This document shows, in pieces, positions 29,024 to 37,071 of a stretch of DNA of 64,000 bases; positions within the stretch are counted from its first letter, which is position 1, and every line of letters begins with the position of its first letter. The DNA lies in contig WGMT01000056.1 in the NCBI GenBank assembly GCA_016124945.1, positions 30,216-94,215 of the forward strand. Reading direction: 5' to 3'. The notes beneath the pieces were generated by a model, which saw only the letters and a list, made by a program, of their open reading frames with translations, had not been told where the DNA came from and made no database searches. Source of the stretch: a bacterium. Its GTDB lineage: Bacteria > Chloroflexota > Anaerolineae > Caldilineales > Caldilineaceae. The translations under genes and the position numbers were made by a program.

Positions 29024-29054
29024 AAAAAAACCGTCAGGTTGTCGAACCTGACGG
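29024..29054 (-). terminator. Terminator of the sulfur-handling operon
   Basis: Stem 29031-29040 with 29045-29054, loop GTCG, followed on the minus strand by seven T. The stem sequence CCGTCAGGT is the same as in the terminator at 34096-34125. Confidence 0.9.
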
Positions 29055-29077
29055 GGTGGAGAGAACGCCGCCGTTTG

Positions 29078-29587
29078 CTAGGCAACATTGGCCCGTTCTC
29101 CCACACGTTCAAAGTAATCATCCGCGCAAAAAGTGAAGACGTCCATGCTCTCTTCTGTGTAACCGGCGGAGCGAAGTTCCGCTTCGGCGACGTCGCGGCT
29201 CCACCCCTGGTTGATGATACGGTGCAGCATCCACAACAGCGCCACCCGCGAACCACTGCGACAGTGAATGTACAGCGCCTCTTTGCCCCCAATCGCATCT
29301 TGAAATTCTACAAGGTGTTGGGGTTCGAGTTCGTACGCAGGCAACGGAAGGTGCAAATAGTCTAAACCGGCGGCGGCGGCGTTGTTCGCCTCACGATCAG
29401 AACGTTCCACATCGCGACGCAGGTTGATCACCGAGCGCACGCCCTGCCGGGCCAGTTCGGGCAGATCCTCGGGTTGGGGCTGCCCGGCCAGGATCACCCC
29501 GTCGCCCACTGTATATTCCACAACCGTCCTCTGCGCCGCCACATGCTCTTGCAGCGATCCACAGCGGAATTCGTTGGCATCTGACAT
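29078..29587 (-). CDS. DUF442 phosphatase/rhodanese-like protein
   Basis: 169 residues from ATG 29587 with AAAGGAAA upstream. The fold is that of the DUF442 (beta-lactamase-hydrolase-like) family, related to dual-specificity phosphatases, with a cysteine loop HCRSGSR. The Cys-x4-Arg spacing fits this family rather than classical Cys-x5-Arg phosphatases. In bacteria such proteins often accompany sulfide-oxidation genes. It is the last gene of a cluster with DsrE-like, TusA and rhodanese/persulfide-dioxygenase genes, so sulfane-sulfur handling is the likeliest role. Confidence 0.82.
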   Translation of the reverse strand: MSDANEFRCGSLQEHVAAQRTVVEYTVGDGVILAGQPQPEDLPELARQGVRSVINLRRDVERSDREANNAAAAGLDYLHLPLPAYELEPQHLVEFQDAIGGKEALYIHCRSGSRVALLWMLHRIINQGWSRDVAEAELRSAGYTEESMDVFTFCADDYFERVGERANVA

Positions 29588-29615
29588 AATCGTTTCCTTT
29601 GCTTCTTCGTGGAAC

Positions 29616-29687
29616 GGTGAATGGTGATTGGTGATTGGGGCAGAGGTGAGATCTGCCCCAATCACTAATCACCAATCACCATTCACC
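29616..29687 (+). repeat. Inverted tandem-repeat hairpin with arms differing by one 7-base unit
   Basis: Left arm 29616-29644 (29 bases) and right arm 29652-29687 (36 bases) are complementary except for one extra 7-base unit in the right arm. It lies between two genes of one operon. Confidence 0.9.
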
Positions 29688-30286
29688 TAAATGAACAGCG
29701 TCACCTTCGATGCTGCGGCGTCGCCAAGGAAGGTAGCCACGCCGCCGTGCTCCATGCCGTCGATGAGTTCCTCGTCGCGGATGCCCAGCAATTCTTGAGA
29801 CATGTCACAGGCTACCATGCGTACGCCGAACTCCTGGGCCATTTCCATAAACTCGGCCAGGGACATCACATCGTGGTCCTTCATGATCTTGCGCATGATG
29901 GAGGCGCCGGCGCCGAAGAAGTTCATCTGCGACAGGTTCAACTGATCCGGCCCGGCGGGGAGCATGGCCGAGAAGGCTTTCTGTACCGCGTTCTTGTCGG
30001 CAAACGTCTTCTGCTTTTTGACGACGTTCAGCCCCCAAAAGGTGAAGAACATGGACACTTGCATGCCCATGGCCGCTGCGCCGGTGGCAATGATAAAGGA
30101 CGCGATCGCCTTGTCCATATCACCTGAGAAGACGACCATTGACACCCGATCCTCGATGGATTGGGCCGGTGCTTCTTCCAACTGCGCAACGCGCTTTTCC
30201 AGTTCATCGATACGGCTGAGCAGCGTCTGCGCCTCCAGCATCGTGTGTAAATTTTGACCGTTGGCCTTAACGTCGTGCATTTCCAT
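29687..30286 (-). CDS. DsrE/DsrF/DrsH-like family protein
   Basis: 199 residues. An N-terminal helical segment (TLLSRIDELEKRVAQLEE, about 21-38) is followed by a DsrE-like domain with RVSMVVFSGDMDKAIA and MVACDMSQELLGI, where a cysteine is placed as in sulfur-carrier DsrE homologues. Proteins of this kind pass sulfane sulfur with TusA. TusA is the next gene upstream, supporting that role. The stop codon TAG shares its last base with the repeat downstream. Confidence 0.88.
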   Translation of the reverse strand: MEMHDVKANGQNLHTMLEAQTLLSRIDELEKRVAQLEEAPAQSIEDRVSMVVFSGDMDKAIASFIIATGAAAMGMQVSMFFTFWGLNVVKKQKTFADKNAVQKAFSAMLPAGPDQLNLSQMNFFGAGASIMRKIMKDHDVMSLAEFMEMAQEFGVRMVACDMSQELLGIRDEELIDGMEHGGVATFLGDAAASKVTLFI

Positions 30287-30328
30287 GATCGACGGATTTC
30301 CTTTCGTGTTTGTGGTGGTGTGGGGATT

Positions 30329-30401
30329 AGGGATTTGGGATTAGGGGATTTCAGAAGCGTGACGCGATCCCCAGTCCCCAGTCCCTGATCCCCCAATCCT
30401 A
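30329..30401 (+). repeat. Inverted tandem-repeat element between tusA and the dsrE-like gene
   Basis: GGGATTA-type units on the left and CCCCAGT/CCCTGAT-type units on the right surround the core GATTTCAGAAGC shared with other copies. The right end supplies the tusA stop codon. Confidence 0.82.
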
Positions 30402-30650
30402 CGCCGTGCGCTTGAGGTAGTGAACGTAGAGATCGGCGCCGTCTTCCTGCGCCGTCTCCTGGCCGATTAGTTGCACGTTCTTGGCCGTCTTGGCCCAACC
30501 CTGGAAGTCGGCGATGGATCCGCGATCGGTGGCGACAACCTTGAGCACGTCGCCCACGGCGAGGTTGTTCACGGCCTTGCGGCTCTTCACCAGCGGCATC
30601 GGGCACTTGGCCCCCTTGACGTCAAGCAGTTCGTTGAATTCGACAGACAT
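30399..30650 (-). CDS. tusA: Sulfur carrier protein TusA
   Basis: 83 residues with the TusA signature CPMP at Cys16, the cysteine that carries a persulfide. TusA-type proteins relay sulfur in the cytoplasm for thiolation or sulfur oxidation. AGGAG lies eight bases before the ATG. It sits between a rhodanese/persulfide-dioxygenase gene and a DsrE-like gene, so it could receive sulfur from the former. Its C-terminal residues KRTA end directly at a repeat that supplies the TAG. Confidence 0.92.
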   Translation of the reverse strand: MSVEFNELLDVKGAKCPMPLVKSRKAVNNLAVGDVLKVVATDRGSIADFQGWAKTAKNVQLIGQETAQEDGADLYVHYLKRTA

Positions 30651-30701
30651 GGTGGTTTTTCTCCTGAATGGTATGATTTTGTGTAGTTTCTTGCCTTCTT
30701 C

Positions 30702-31901
30702 TTACGCGCCGCTCAGCGCGCAGATGTTCTTGCCCAGTTCCAATTCGCCGGCTTCTTCTTCGTTGGGGATGACCAGCCCGGCGTTGACCCGTTTGATCTC
30801 CACGTATTCAGGTGGGAAATGGGGCAGGTTGGCCAATACCCAACCGGTAAACTCTTCCCGGCTGCGCGGACGCAGGCCGTCGTTCTGCTGCTTGAGTGTG
30901 CCGTAGGTCTGCGCAAAGCGACCGCCGACGTCGGCTTCGTCCAGCGTGCTAAAGTGGGACGGCAGGATCCAGGTGGCGTCGTCGATGCGCTGCGGCAGAC
31001 GTTCGAACAGGCTCTCGAAGAGGATCGGCGTCCACGCTTCACCGCGTCCGCCCAGATCGGGCCGCCCAAACGACGAGAGGAAGAGGCCGTCGCCGGTGAA
31101 GAGATAGTGCGAACCGTCCGGCGCACTCACACGGAAGTTGACCTGCCCCAGCGTGTGGCCGGGGAACCAGATTACGTCCACATCCACGCGCCCAACGACG
31201 AACTGATCACCGTCTTGCAGCGGCACGTAGTCGAGGCGGGCCGGCAGCATGTCCAGCGGATGGATGGCGTCGTAGGGGTGCAGGAAGTAGCGCGCACCGG
31301 TCCGCTGCGCCAGCGCCGGGCCGCCGCTAATGTGATCGGCGTGACCGTGGGTGTCGAATGCGTGGGTGAGCAACGCGTTGTTGTCTTGAAGCACCTGCAT
31401 GTACTGTTCGGTGTGGCGCAACGGATCGATGACGGCCGCTTCGCCGTCGCTGATCACCAGGAAGCTGACGTCCCCGCGCGCCGGGCGTGTAACCTGCACG
31501 ATGCGCCCCCAGTCGGCGTCCACCACATTGCGCACATCGTAGAGATTGCCCCACGAGACGATGCCTTCGGCCAGATACGACGCCTTGACGCCACGTTCGG
31601 CCAGCAGTTCGGCGATGTATTGCGACGAGCCTTCCTTGGCGCAGACCACAACCAATTCCTCGGCCTGAGGCACCTGCGCCAGCGATGCGTCTTCGTCTTC
31701 GATGAACGCAAAGTAGGGGACGTTGACAATGGTGAGATCCTTGCGCCCTTCCACCTTCCAGCGGGCGAAGTCTTCGCCGTTGCGCACATCGAGGATCGCC
31801 AAATCGGCGCCTGCCAACAGTTTCGCGTAAAGATCGGCGGCTTCGATGGGCTGCACTGCCGTTTCTACGTTTATTTCTTGGGTCATTTCTTGGGTGAGCA
31901 T
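30702..31901 (-). CDS. Rhodanese-metallo-beta-lactamase fusion, persulfide dioxygenase-like
   Basis: 399 residues from ATG 31901 (AGGAG six bases upstream). An N-terminal rhodanese domain (about 15-115) has its cysteine in VVCAKEGSSQ. The metallo-beta-lactamase domain follows, with THGHADHISGG (about 195-205), a further His in FPGHTLG and Asp in FTGDGLF, as in ETHE1-type persulfide dioxygenases that oxidise glutathione persulfide to sulfite. The fusion order is rhodanese first, unlike the usual dioxygenase-rhodanese order. It heads the cluster with tusA and dsrE-like genes. Confidence 0.88.
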   Translation of the reverse strand: MLTQEMTQEINVETAVQPIEAADLYAKLLAGADLAILDVRNGEDFARWKVEGRKDLTIVNVPYFAFIEDEDASLAQVPQAEELVVVCAKEGSSQYIAELLAERGVKASYLAEGIVSWGNLYDVRNVVDADWGRIVQVTRPARGDVSFLVISDGEAAVIDPLRHTEQYMQVLQDNNALLTHAFDTHGHADHISGGPALAQRTGARYFLHPYDAIHPLDMLPARLDYVPLQDGDQFVVGRVDVDVIWFPGHTLGQVNFRVSAPDGSHYLFTGDGLFLSSFGRPDLGGRGEAWTPILFESLFERLPQRIDDATWILPSHFSTLDEADVGGRFAQTYGTLKQQNDGLRPRSREEFTGWVLANLPHFPPEYVEIKRVNAGLVIPNEEEAGELELGKNICALSGA

Positions 31902-32003
31902 TGTTGACTCCTGCCAGTTTGAATCCGCTGAATTGACGTTACAGTGGACAAGATAGCAGGCATCTGCAAGGGGCGTATAAGGCATATATGAGGATTGTGT
32001 AAA

Positions 32004-32156
32004 GATAGCAGATAGCGGTTAGCAGATAGCGGTTAGCAGATAGCAGTTAGCGGAAAACCGACGACCGACGACGACCGACGACGACCGACGACAACGGACG
32101 ACGACGACACTAACTGCTAACTGCTAACCGCTAACCGCTATCTGCTAACCGCTATC
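32004..32156 (+). repeat. Large inverted repeat of GATAGCG/GTTAGCA 7-base units
   Basis: Left arm 32011-32050 (40 bases) and right arm 32110-32156 (47 bases) match as reverse complements with one extra 7-base unit on the right. The centre holds CGACGAC-type repeats. The right arm encodes the end and stop of the sensor kinase gene. Confidence 0.9.
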
Positions 32157-33277
32157 CCCGGCAAGGACAGGACAAAGGTGCTGCCCTTGCCAAGGCCAGG
32201 GCTGGCGGCAGTGAGATCGCCGCCCATCGCCCACGCCAGGTGACGGGAGATGGTGAGGCCAATGCCGCTGCCGCCGCTGGCCCGTGTCCGCGATGGATCG
32301 ACTCGGTAGAAACGTTCAAAAAGGTGAGGCAGGGCGTCGGCAGGGATGCCGATGCCGTCGTCTTCTACAGCGATCTCGACGATCTCGTCACTCCGGTGCA
32401 GGCGCACGACGATGCAGCCACCTTCGGGGGTATAGCGGACCGCATTGCTGAGCAGATTGAGGATAATCTGGGCCACGCGGTCGGGGTCGGCCTGCACCCA
32501 GTAGGGCTGTTGGGGGATGTCGGCCTCAATGCGCAGGCAGGCAGTTTCGGCCAGAGGGTGAATCTGCATGACACAACGTTCTACAACCGGGATCAGATCC
32601 ACGCGCTGAACTTGCAACTCGATCTGACCTGCCTCCACACGGGCAAGCGTCTGAATGTCGTCGATCAGCCGCTGCATACGCCGGATCTCGTGATCAATCA
32701 TGGCGTAGGTGGCTTCGTCACCGTGGAAGAGGCCATCCATTAGCCCTTCCACATAGCCTTTGACGCCGGTGAGGGGTGTACGTAGTTCGTGGGCCACGTT
32801 GCCGAGCAGGAGCACGCGTTGCTCTTCCACTGCTTCCAGCGCTGCGGCCATCTGGTTAAAGTGGGTGGCAACTTCGGCCAATTCATCACTGGCAGGGACA
32901 TCCACACGCTCGTCGTAATGTCCGTGGGCGATGCGGCGGCTACTCTGCGCGATCTCGTGCAGTGGACGTAGTATCTCGCGCATGAGGACGATGCTTGCAA
33001 CCAAACCAGCCACGGCCGCGCTTACCGCCGCAATCGCCAGCGCCCAGAGAACGTCCTTGCGCACGGTATCCACCACCTGCATGCCCACCTGATCGACCAC
33101 GTCCTCGTTGCCGGATTGGATCAACGGCCCCAGGATCTCGCCGATCTCATTGGGCAGCGGACTTAACACCGCCACCTGGGCCGCCAGCGCCAGCACCACC
33201 ACACCCACGATCACCACCAACAACTGCGCCCCCAGCAGTCGCCAACGCAGCCGTCGCCAGATGGAAGAGTTAACCAT
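32138..33277 (-). CDS. Sensor histidine kinase (HAMP, HisKA, HATPase)
   Basis: About 379 residues from ATG 33277; an ATG at 33310 overlapping the regulator's stop is an alternative. Two membrane helices (about 12-35 and 75-100) flank a short outer domain. A HAMP domain follows, then HisKA with the phosphorylated His in GNVAHELRTPLTG, the N box ILNLLSNAVRYTPEG, and G boxes DDGIGIPAD and GSGIGLTI. It pairs with the OmpR-type regulator directly upstream. The C-terminal IAVSR and stop are encoded by repeat units. Confidence 0.93.
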   Translation of the reverse strand: MVNSSIWRRLRWRLLGAQLLVVIVGVVVLALAAQVAVLSPLPNEIGEILGPLIQSGNEDVVDQVGMQVVDTVRKDVLWALAIAAVSAAVAGLVASIVLMREILRPLHEIAQSSRRIAHGHYDERVDVPASDELAEVATHFNQMAAALEAVEEQRVLLLGNVAHELRTPLTGVKGYVEGLMDGLFHGDEATYAMIDHEIRRMQRLIDDIQTLARVEAGQIELQVQRVDLIPVVERCVMQIHPLAETACLRIEADIPQQPYWVQADPDRVAQIILNLLSNAVRYTPEGGCIVVRLHRSDEIVEIAVEDDGIGIPADALPHLFERFYRVDPSRTRASGGSGIGLTISRHLAWAMGGDLTAASPGLGKGSTFVLSLPGIAVSR

Positions 33278-33302
33278 TGATTCTTGCTTTCTTTCGAGCA
33301 AA

Positions 33303-33986
33303 CTACGCATCAATCAGTTTATACCCCACCCCGCGCACCGTCTGAATCAGCGGCGTGCCTACCGCCTCCTCAATTTTACGGCGTACCTGCCCCACGTAGA
33401 CGTCCACAATGCGGTCGGTGCCGTAAAAATCGTCTCCCCACACTCGCTCGATGATCTGCTCGCGTGTGAGCACTCGCCCGGCGTTGTCTGCCAGTTCAAA
33501 CAGCAACTTAAACTCGGTGGTGGTCAGATCGAGCAATGTGTCACCCGCGTAGGCTTCGACGCGGTCGGGGGCGATGCGTAGATGAGGCAGTTGCAGTTCT
33601 GCCGCAGGAAGGGGGGATCCATTGCGTCGACGGCGTAGGATCGCCTCCACGCGCGCCACCAATTCACGTGGGCTGAATGGCTTGGTCAGGTAATCATCGG
33701 CGCCCATGCGCAGCCCGGCCACCCGATCCATCTCCTCGCTGCGCGCCGTTAACATCAGGATGTAGACATCCGACTCGTCTCGCAGTCGCGCCGTCACCTC
33801 TAGTCCATCCATGCCGGGCAGCATCAAATCCAGGATCACCAAGGCCGGCGCCAACGTTCGGGCCAGATCTAACCCTTCCTGCCCCGACATCGCCAGGTGG
33901 ACCTCATACCCGGCGCTTTCCAAGTAGGTACGAATCACTGTCTGGATCGCACGTTCGTCTTCGACAACCAGAATTCGATCAGGCAT
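33303..33986 (-). CDS. OmpR/PhoB-family response regulator
   Basis: 227 residues from ATG 33986, preceded by AGAGGAG; the frame runs further upstream without a better start. Receiver domain with phosphorylated Asp53 in LVILDLMLPGMDG, Thr in MLTARS and Lys in YLTKPFSP. C-terminal winged helix (about 130-225) with VLTREQIIERVWG and RIVDVYVGQVRRKIE. It controls transcription on signals from the kinase encoded directly downstream. Confidence 0.95.
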   Translation of the reverse strand: MPDRILVVEDERAIQTVIRTYLESAGYEVHLAMSGQEGLDLARTLAPALVILDLMLPGMDGLEVTARLRDESDVYILMLTARSEEMDRVAGLRMGADDYLTKPFSPRELVARVEAILRRRRNGSPLPAAELQLPHLRIAPDRVEAYAGDTLLDLTTTEFKLLFELADNAGRVLTREQIIERVWGDDFYGTDRIVDVYVGQVRRKIEEAVGTPLIQTVRGVGYKLIDA

Positions 33987-34090
33987 TTTCACTCCTCTAG
34001 GTTCAAGGCTTCCCATTTTACCGGATCGAGTAGGGATGGACGAAAGAGAGAGGACGCCGCTGTCTTCTGCCTTTTTCCCTTCCCGCGGAT

Positions 34091-34125
34091 CAAAAAACCC
34101 GTCAGGTCCGAAGACCTGACGGGTT
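34091..34125 (-). terminator. Terminator of the DUF4870 gene
   Basis: A 13-bp perfect stem (34096-34108 with 34113-34125, loop CGAA) followed by six T on the minus strand. Same stem sequence family as 29031-29054. Confidence 0.92.
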
Positions 34126-34145
34126 CGAGGGATCAACTGATTGTG

Positions 34146-34892
34146 CTAGATCCAGCCTTGATCCTTGAGGAAGCTGGTCAGCCCAGGGATGGCGAAGCGT
34201 TTGCCTTGGTATGCCTGATAGCCGTAGTAGACCATGGCGAACCATGCCATTAGGACGGCAATCGGGCTAAGACAACCCACCACCAGCGCCGCCAGCCACC
34301 CAATCACGGGGATGATGCTGATGATGGCCGTCCCTACCGCTACGAAGATGCCCAACACGATCAGCGCCGTGGTCAGCGCCAGGCTCTGAACGGCGTGGAA
34401 TCGCTGGAAAGGACGTTTCTTGCTGCTCTCACTGAACAACACCAGCGCCGGCATCACGAAGGGGATCAGGATCTGTGTGGCGTAGCTCAACAGTGCAATT
34501 AGGCGGTCGTCGCCGTTGGCGGCGCCGTCTATGGTAGCATCGCGCATGAACTCGCCGCGGCGGAAAGCGTCGGCGGCGGCGTTGGCCTGGGTGCGGGCCG
34601 ACTGCGCTGCTCGCTCTGCCGGGCTGGGCCGCTCTTCTTCGGTCACATTATGTACATTCACCGGGCGGCCTGCGCTTACCGTCTCCTGCTGTACCGACTT
34701 GGGGTCGGCGTCGGTGAAGGCCACCGTCTGAGGATTGGGCTCAGTCTGCGCCGTCACCATGTCTGATTCGTTGATATCAAAGACGGGTTGCGTCTCCGGC
34801 TGATCCAGCTTGCGCTTGGTCACCTCTGCTCCTGGTACATTGACTTCGCTGCCGGTCAGTTCCTGTTCATTCTTCTTCTGTTCGTTGTCCAT
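34146..34892 (-). CDS. DUF4870-type membrane protein with acidic N-terminal region
   Basis: 248 residues. The first 120 are hydrophilic and rich in Gln, Glu and Pro. The C-terminal part holds three to four membrane helices of the DUF4870 kind (LIALLSYATQILIPFVMPALVLF, about 131 onward; AVQSLALTTALIVLGIF). Function unknown. AGAGGAG precedes the ATG and a terminator follows, so it is a single-gene unit. Confidence 0.78.
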   Translation of the reverse strand: MDNEQKKNEQELTGSEVNVPGAEVTKRKLDQPETQPVFDINESDMVTAQTEPNPQTVAFTDADPKSVQQETVSAGRPVNVHNVTEEERPSPAERAAQSARTQANAAADAFRRGEFMRDATIDGAANGDDRLIALLSYATQILIPFVMPALVLFSESSKKRPFQRFHAVQSLALTTALIVLGIFVAVGTAIISIIPVIGWLAALVVGCLSPIAVLMAWFAMVYYGYQAYQGKRFAIPGLTSFLKDQGWI

Positions 34893-34989
34893 AACACACT
34901 CCTCTAAACCGTTTGAAGACGGTGGAAATCTGAGATTGAAACTACTCGTTATCCTTTACGCAGCCGGCGCGAAAAAGTTTCGCGGCAGG

Positions 34990-35143
34990 ACGAGAGAAAG
35001 ACGACAGACGAAGGACGACCGACGAAGGAGCGTCGCGCTGAAGTATATTCTTGACGAAAGACCAACATATCCCACAATCAGGTTCCAAACGTCCGTCGCC
35101 CGTCGTCGGTCGTCCGTCGTCCGTCGTCGGTCGTCTGTCGTCC
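34990..35143 (+). repeat. Inverted repeat of CGACGA/GTCGTC units upstream of fmt
   Basis: GACGACAGACGAAGG-type units on the left (34990-35037) and GTCGTCGGTCGTCC-type units on the right (35087-35143) are imperfect complements. It reaches to within 20 bases of the fmt start codon. Confidence 0.75.
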
Positions 35144-35161
35144 TATGTTATACTCAAACCC

Positions 35162-36139
35162 ATGAACAAAGACCAATCCACCACCCGCATTGTCTTCATG
35201 GGAACCCCTGATTTCGCCGTGCCTTCGTTGCGTCGTCTGTACGAAAGTGGCCCGGCGCAAGCATGGGACGTCGTTGCCGTCGTCACCCAGCCGGACCGAC
35301 CGGCCGGTCGCGGGAAAAAGATGTTGCCCAGCCCGGTCAAGGAGTTCGCTCTGACCCACGATCTGCCTGTGCTCCAGCCTGGACGACTGCGCAAGGAAGC
35401 CGACGCCATTGAGGCGTTGCGTCAACTCGCGCCGGACCTGATGGTGGTGGCGGCTTACGGGCAGATCCTGCCTAAATCGGTGTTGGAAATTCCTCGCTTC
35501 GGCTGTATCAACGTTCATGCCAGCCTATTGCCGGCCTACCGCGGTGCTTCGCCCATTACCGCCGCCATCCTCGACGGGCTCGACGAAACCGGCGTCACCA
35601 TCATGCTTATGGACGTGGGCATGGACACGGGCCCCATGCTGGCGCAGGCGCGGCAGCCCATCCGTGTGGACGACACCACCGAGTCTTTAAGCAGCCGTTT
35701 GGCCGAACAGGGTGCAGATCTACTCATAGAAACAGTGCCTTGCTGGCTCGCCGGCGACCTTGCCCCGGTAGAGCAATCCGAGCTACCCGGTGAAATCTCC
35801 ACCTGTTCCCTTGTCAAAAAAGAGGACGGTCGCATCGATTGGGCACAGCCCGCCGCCGTCATCGAGCGTATGACCCGCGCCTACACCCCCTGGCCGTCTG
35901 CCTTCACCACCTGGCAAGGGCAGAACTTCAAGATCGGGCGCGCACGCGTCCTCCGCGGTGCGGCAGAGCCGGGCGTTGTCGTGTCCACTGCGGCGGGGGC
36001 GGCCGTGGGGGCGGCCGTGGGTACGGGCGAAAACCTGTTGTTGTTGGAAGAAGTGCAGCCTGCCGGCAAGCGTATGATGGACGTACAGAGTTTTGTCAAT
36101 GGGGTGCCGGCGTTTGTGAGCGCAAAGTTGGGTGGGTAG
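35162..36139 (+). CDS. fmt: Methionyl-tRNA formyltransferase
   Basis: 325 residues. Formylates initiator Met-tRNA with 10-formyltetrahydrofolate. The N-terminal FMGTPDFAVPSLRRL, the catalytic NVHASLLPAYRGASP and MDVGMDTGPML are all standard. I chose ATG 35162, since everything upstream in the frame is repeat sequence. There is no ribosome binding site, but TATACT (35149-35154) lies seven bases before the ATG, so the mRNA may be leaderless. The C-terminal domain includes a short Ala/Gly-rich insertion (VSTAAGAAVGAAVG). Confidence 0.95.
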   Translation: MNKDQSTTRIVFMGTPDFAVPSLRRLYESGPAQAWDVVAVVTQPDRPAGRGKKMLPSPVKEFALTHDLPVLQPGRLRKEADAIEALRQLAPDLMVVAAYGQILPKSVLEIPRFGCINVHASLLPAYRGASPITAAILDGLDETGVTIMLMDVGMDTGPMLAQARQPIRVDDTTESLSSRLAEQGADLLIETVPCWLAGDLAPVEQSELPGEISTCSLVKKEDGRIDWAQPAAVIERMTRAYTPWPSAFTTWQGQNFKIGRARVLRGAAEPGVVVSTAAGAAVGAAVGTGENLLLLEEVQPAGKRMMDVQSFVNGVPAFVSAKLGG

Positions 36140-36220
36140 GTTAAAGGAGTTTTACGGGGTGGTTTGAAGAAGTATTGTTTCACTACACCCTACACGCTTG
36201 CGCTGGTTGTTCTTATACCT

Positions 36221-36300
36221 GTTCTTTAACCGATGGATGATTTCTTTAACCGATGGATGATTTCTTTAACCGATGGATGATTTCTTTAACCGATGGATGA
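36221..36300 (+). repeat. Four tandem 20-base repeats
   Basis: TTTCTTTAACCGATGGATGA is repeated at 36241, 36261 and 36281, with one first-base variant at 36221. The last unit encodes the final four residues and the stop of the convergent small membrane gene. Confidence 0.93.
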
Positions 36301-36552
36301 TGTTGTTCTCGGATATGAACCCTGCTGCTGCGTCTGAACCTTGTCCAATTGCTCGGTATAGTCGACGAGAAAACTCACGGTAGCGAAGCCGGCAAACCCA
36401 AACACGGTACTGCCGATCCATGAGAAGAGAAAAAACCCGCCCACGAACCCAAGCAGAGACACAACCATTACCAGTACCACCAGTTGCCGTCGCCTCTCTC
36501 TGCGCCGCACTGCCATCTCGAAAATTGATTGTCCTGCGCTAAATGTATTCAT
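36286..36552 (-). CDS. Small membrane protein, unknown function
   Basis: About 88 residues from ATG 36552; a longer frame begins at 36663. After an arginine-rich stretch (RRRERRRQ) come two membrane helices (about 24-46 and 48-64). The final SSIG and stop come from the 20-base tandem repeat, so the original C-terminus may have been different. No recognised family. Confidence 0.5.
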   Translation of the reverse strand: MNTFSAGQSIFEMAVRRRERRRQLVVLVMVVSLLGFVGGFFLFSWIGSTVFGFAGFATVSFLVDYTEQLDKVQTQQQGSYPRTTSSIG

Positions 36553-36697
36553 GACTGCATCATATATTGTGCAGCGGCAGGGATCTATAGAGCGCAGGTA
36601 ACACTCCACATAGACAACGCTGCAATTCCCCAATCCATGCCTGAGCCCAGCAGTGCAAGCCAAACAAAAAACGCCTGCCCAAAAGGACAGACGTTTC

Positions 36698-36774
<77 letters not shown>

Positions 36775-36892
36775 ACGACTCATCCGAGTATAGCACGGAG
36801 AGTGCGTTCAAGCAAATTATCCACGAGGGGAGTAATGTGTGATACACCGCCACTAAGATCGAGTTAGAATTCCTGGGTCGGATCAAACCAAA

Positions 36893-36922
36893 TTGACGCC
36901 GACGCGACGCCTGTGGTATAAG
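36893..36922 (+). promoter_or_regulatory. Sigma-70-type promoter of the PdtaS-like gene
   Basis: TTGACG (36893-36898), 18-base spacer, TATAAG (36917-36922) with TG upstream of the -10. It predicts a leader of about 140 bases before the ATG at 37072. Confidence 0.75.
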
Positions 36923-36977
36923 TCAAACACCTGTTAAGGTTAACCATGGCACGGCAATGGCGCCCTGATGAATCGAG

Positions 36978-37005
36978 CCGACGGTCTGTGCCGTCGGTTT
37001 CGTTT
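36978..37005 (+). terminator. Terminator-like hairpin in the leader of the PdtaS-like gene
   Basis: A 7-bp stem (36978-36984 with 36991-36997) with a six-base loop TCTGTG, followed by TTTCGTTT. It lies after the promoter and before the coding region, so it could act as an attenuator. Confidence 0.5.
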
Positions 37006-37071
37006 GGCGTTTTGAAGCAACCGGTTGCACTTCTCGCTACGCTGCGAGATTCTTTACAGCGCTGATGCTCT

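Noticed and set aside
30819..31907. 362-codon plus-strand frame opposite the rhodanese/persulfide dioxygenase gene
   Set aside because: Antisense shadow; the minus-strand protein has all catalytic motifs.
35051..35161. N-terminal extension of fmt
   Set aside because: The added residues are encoded by CGACGA/GTCGTC repeat units; homologues start near the ATG at 35162.
36221..36300. CRISPR-like array of four repeats
   Set aside because: No spacers between the 20-base units and no cas genes.
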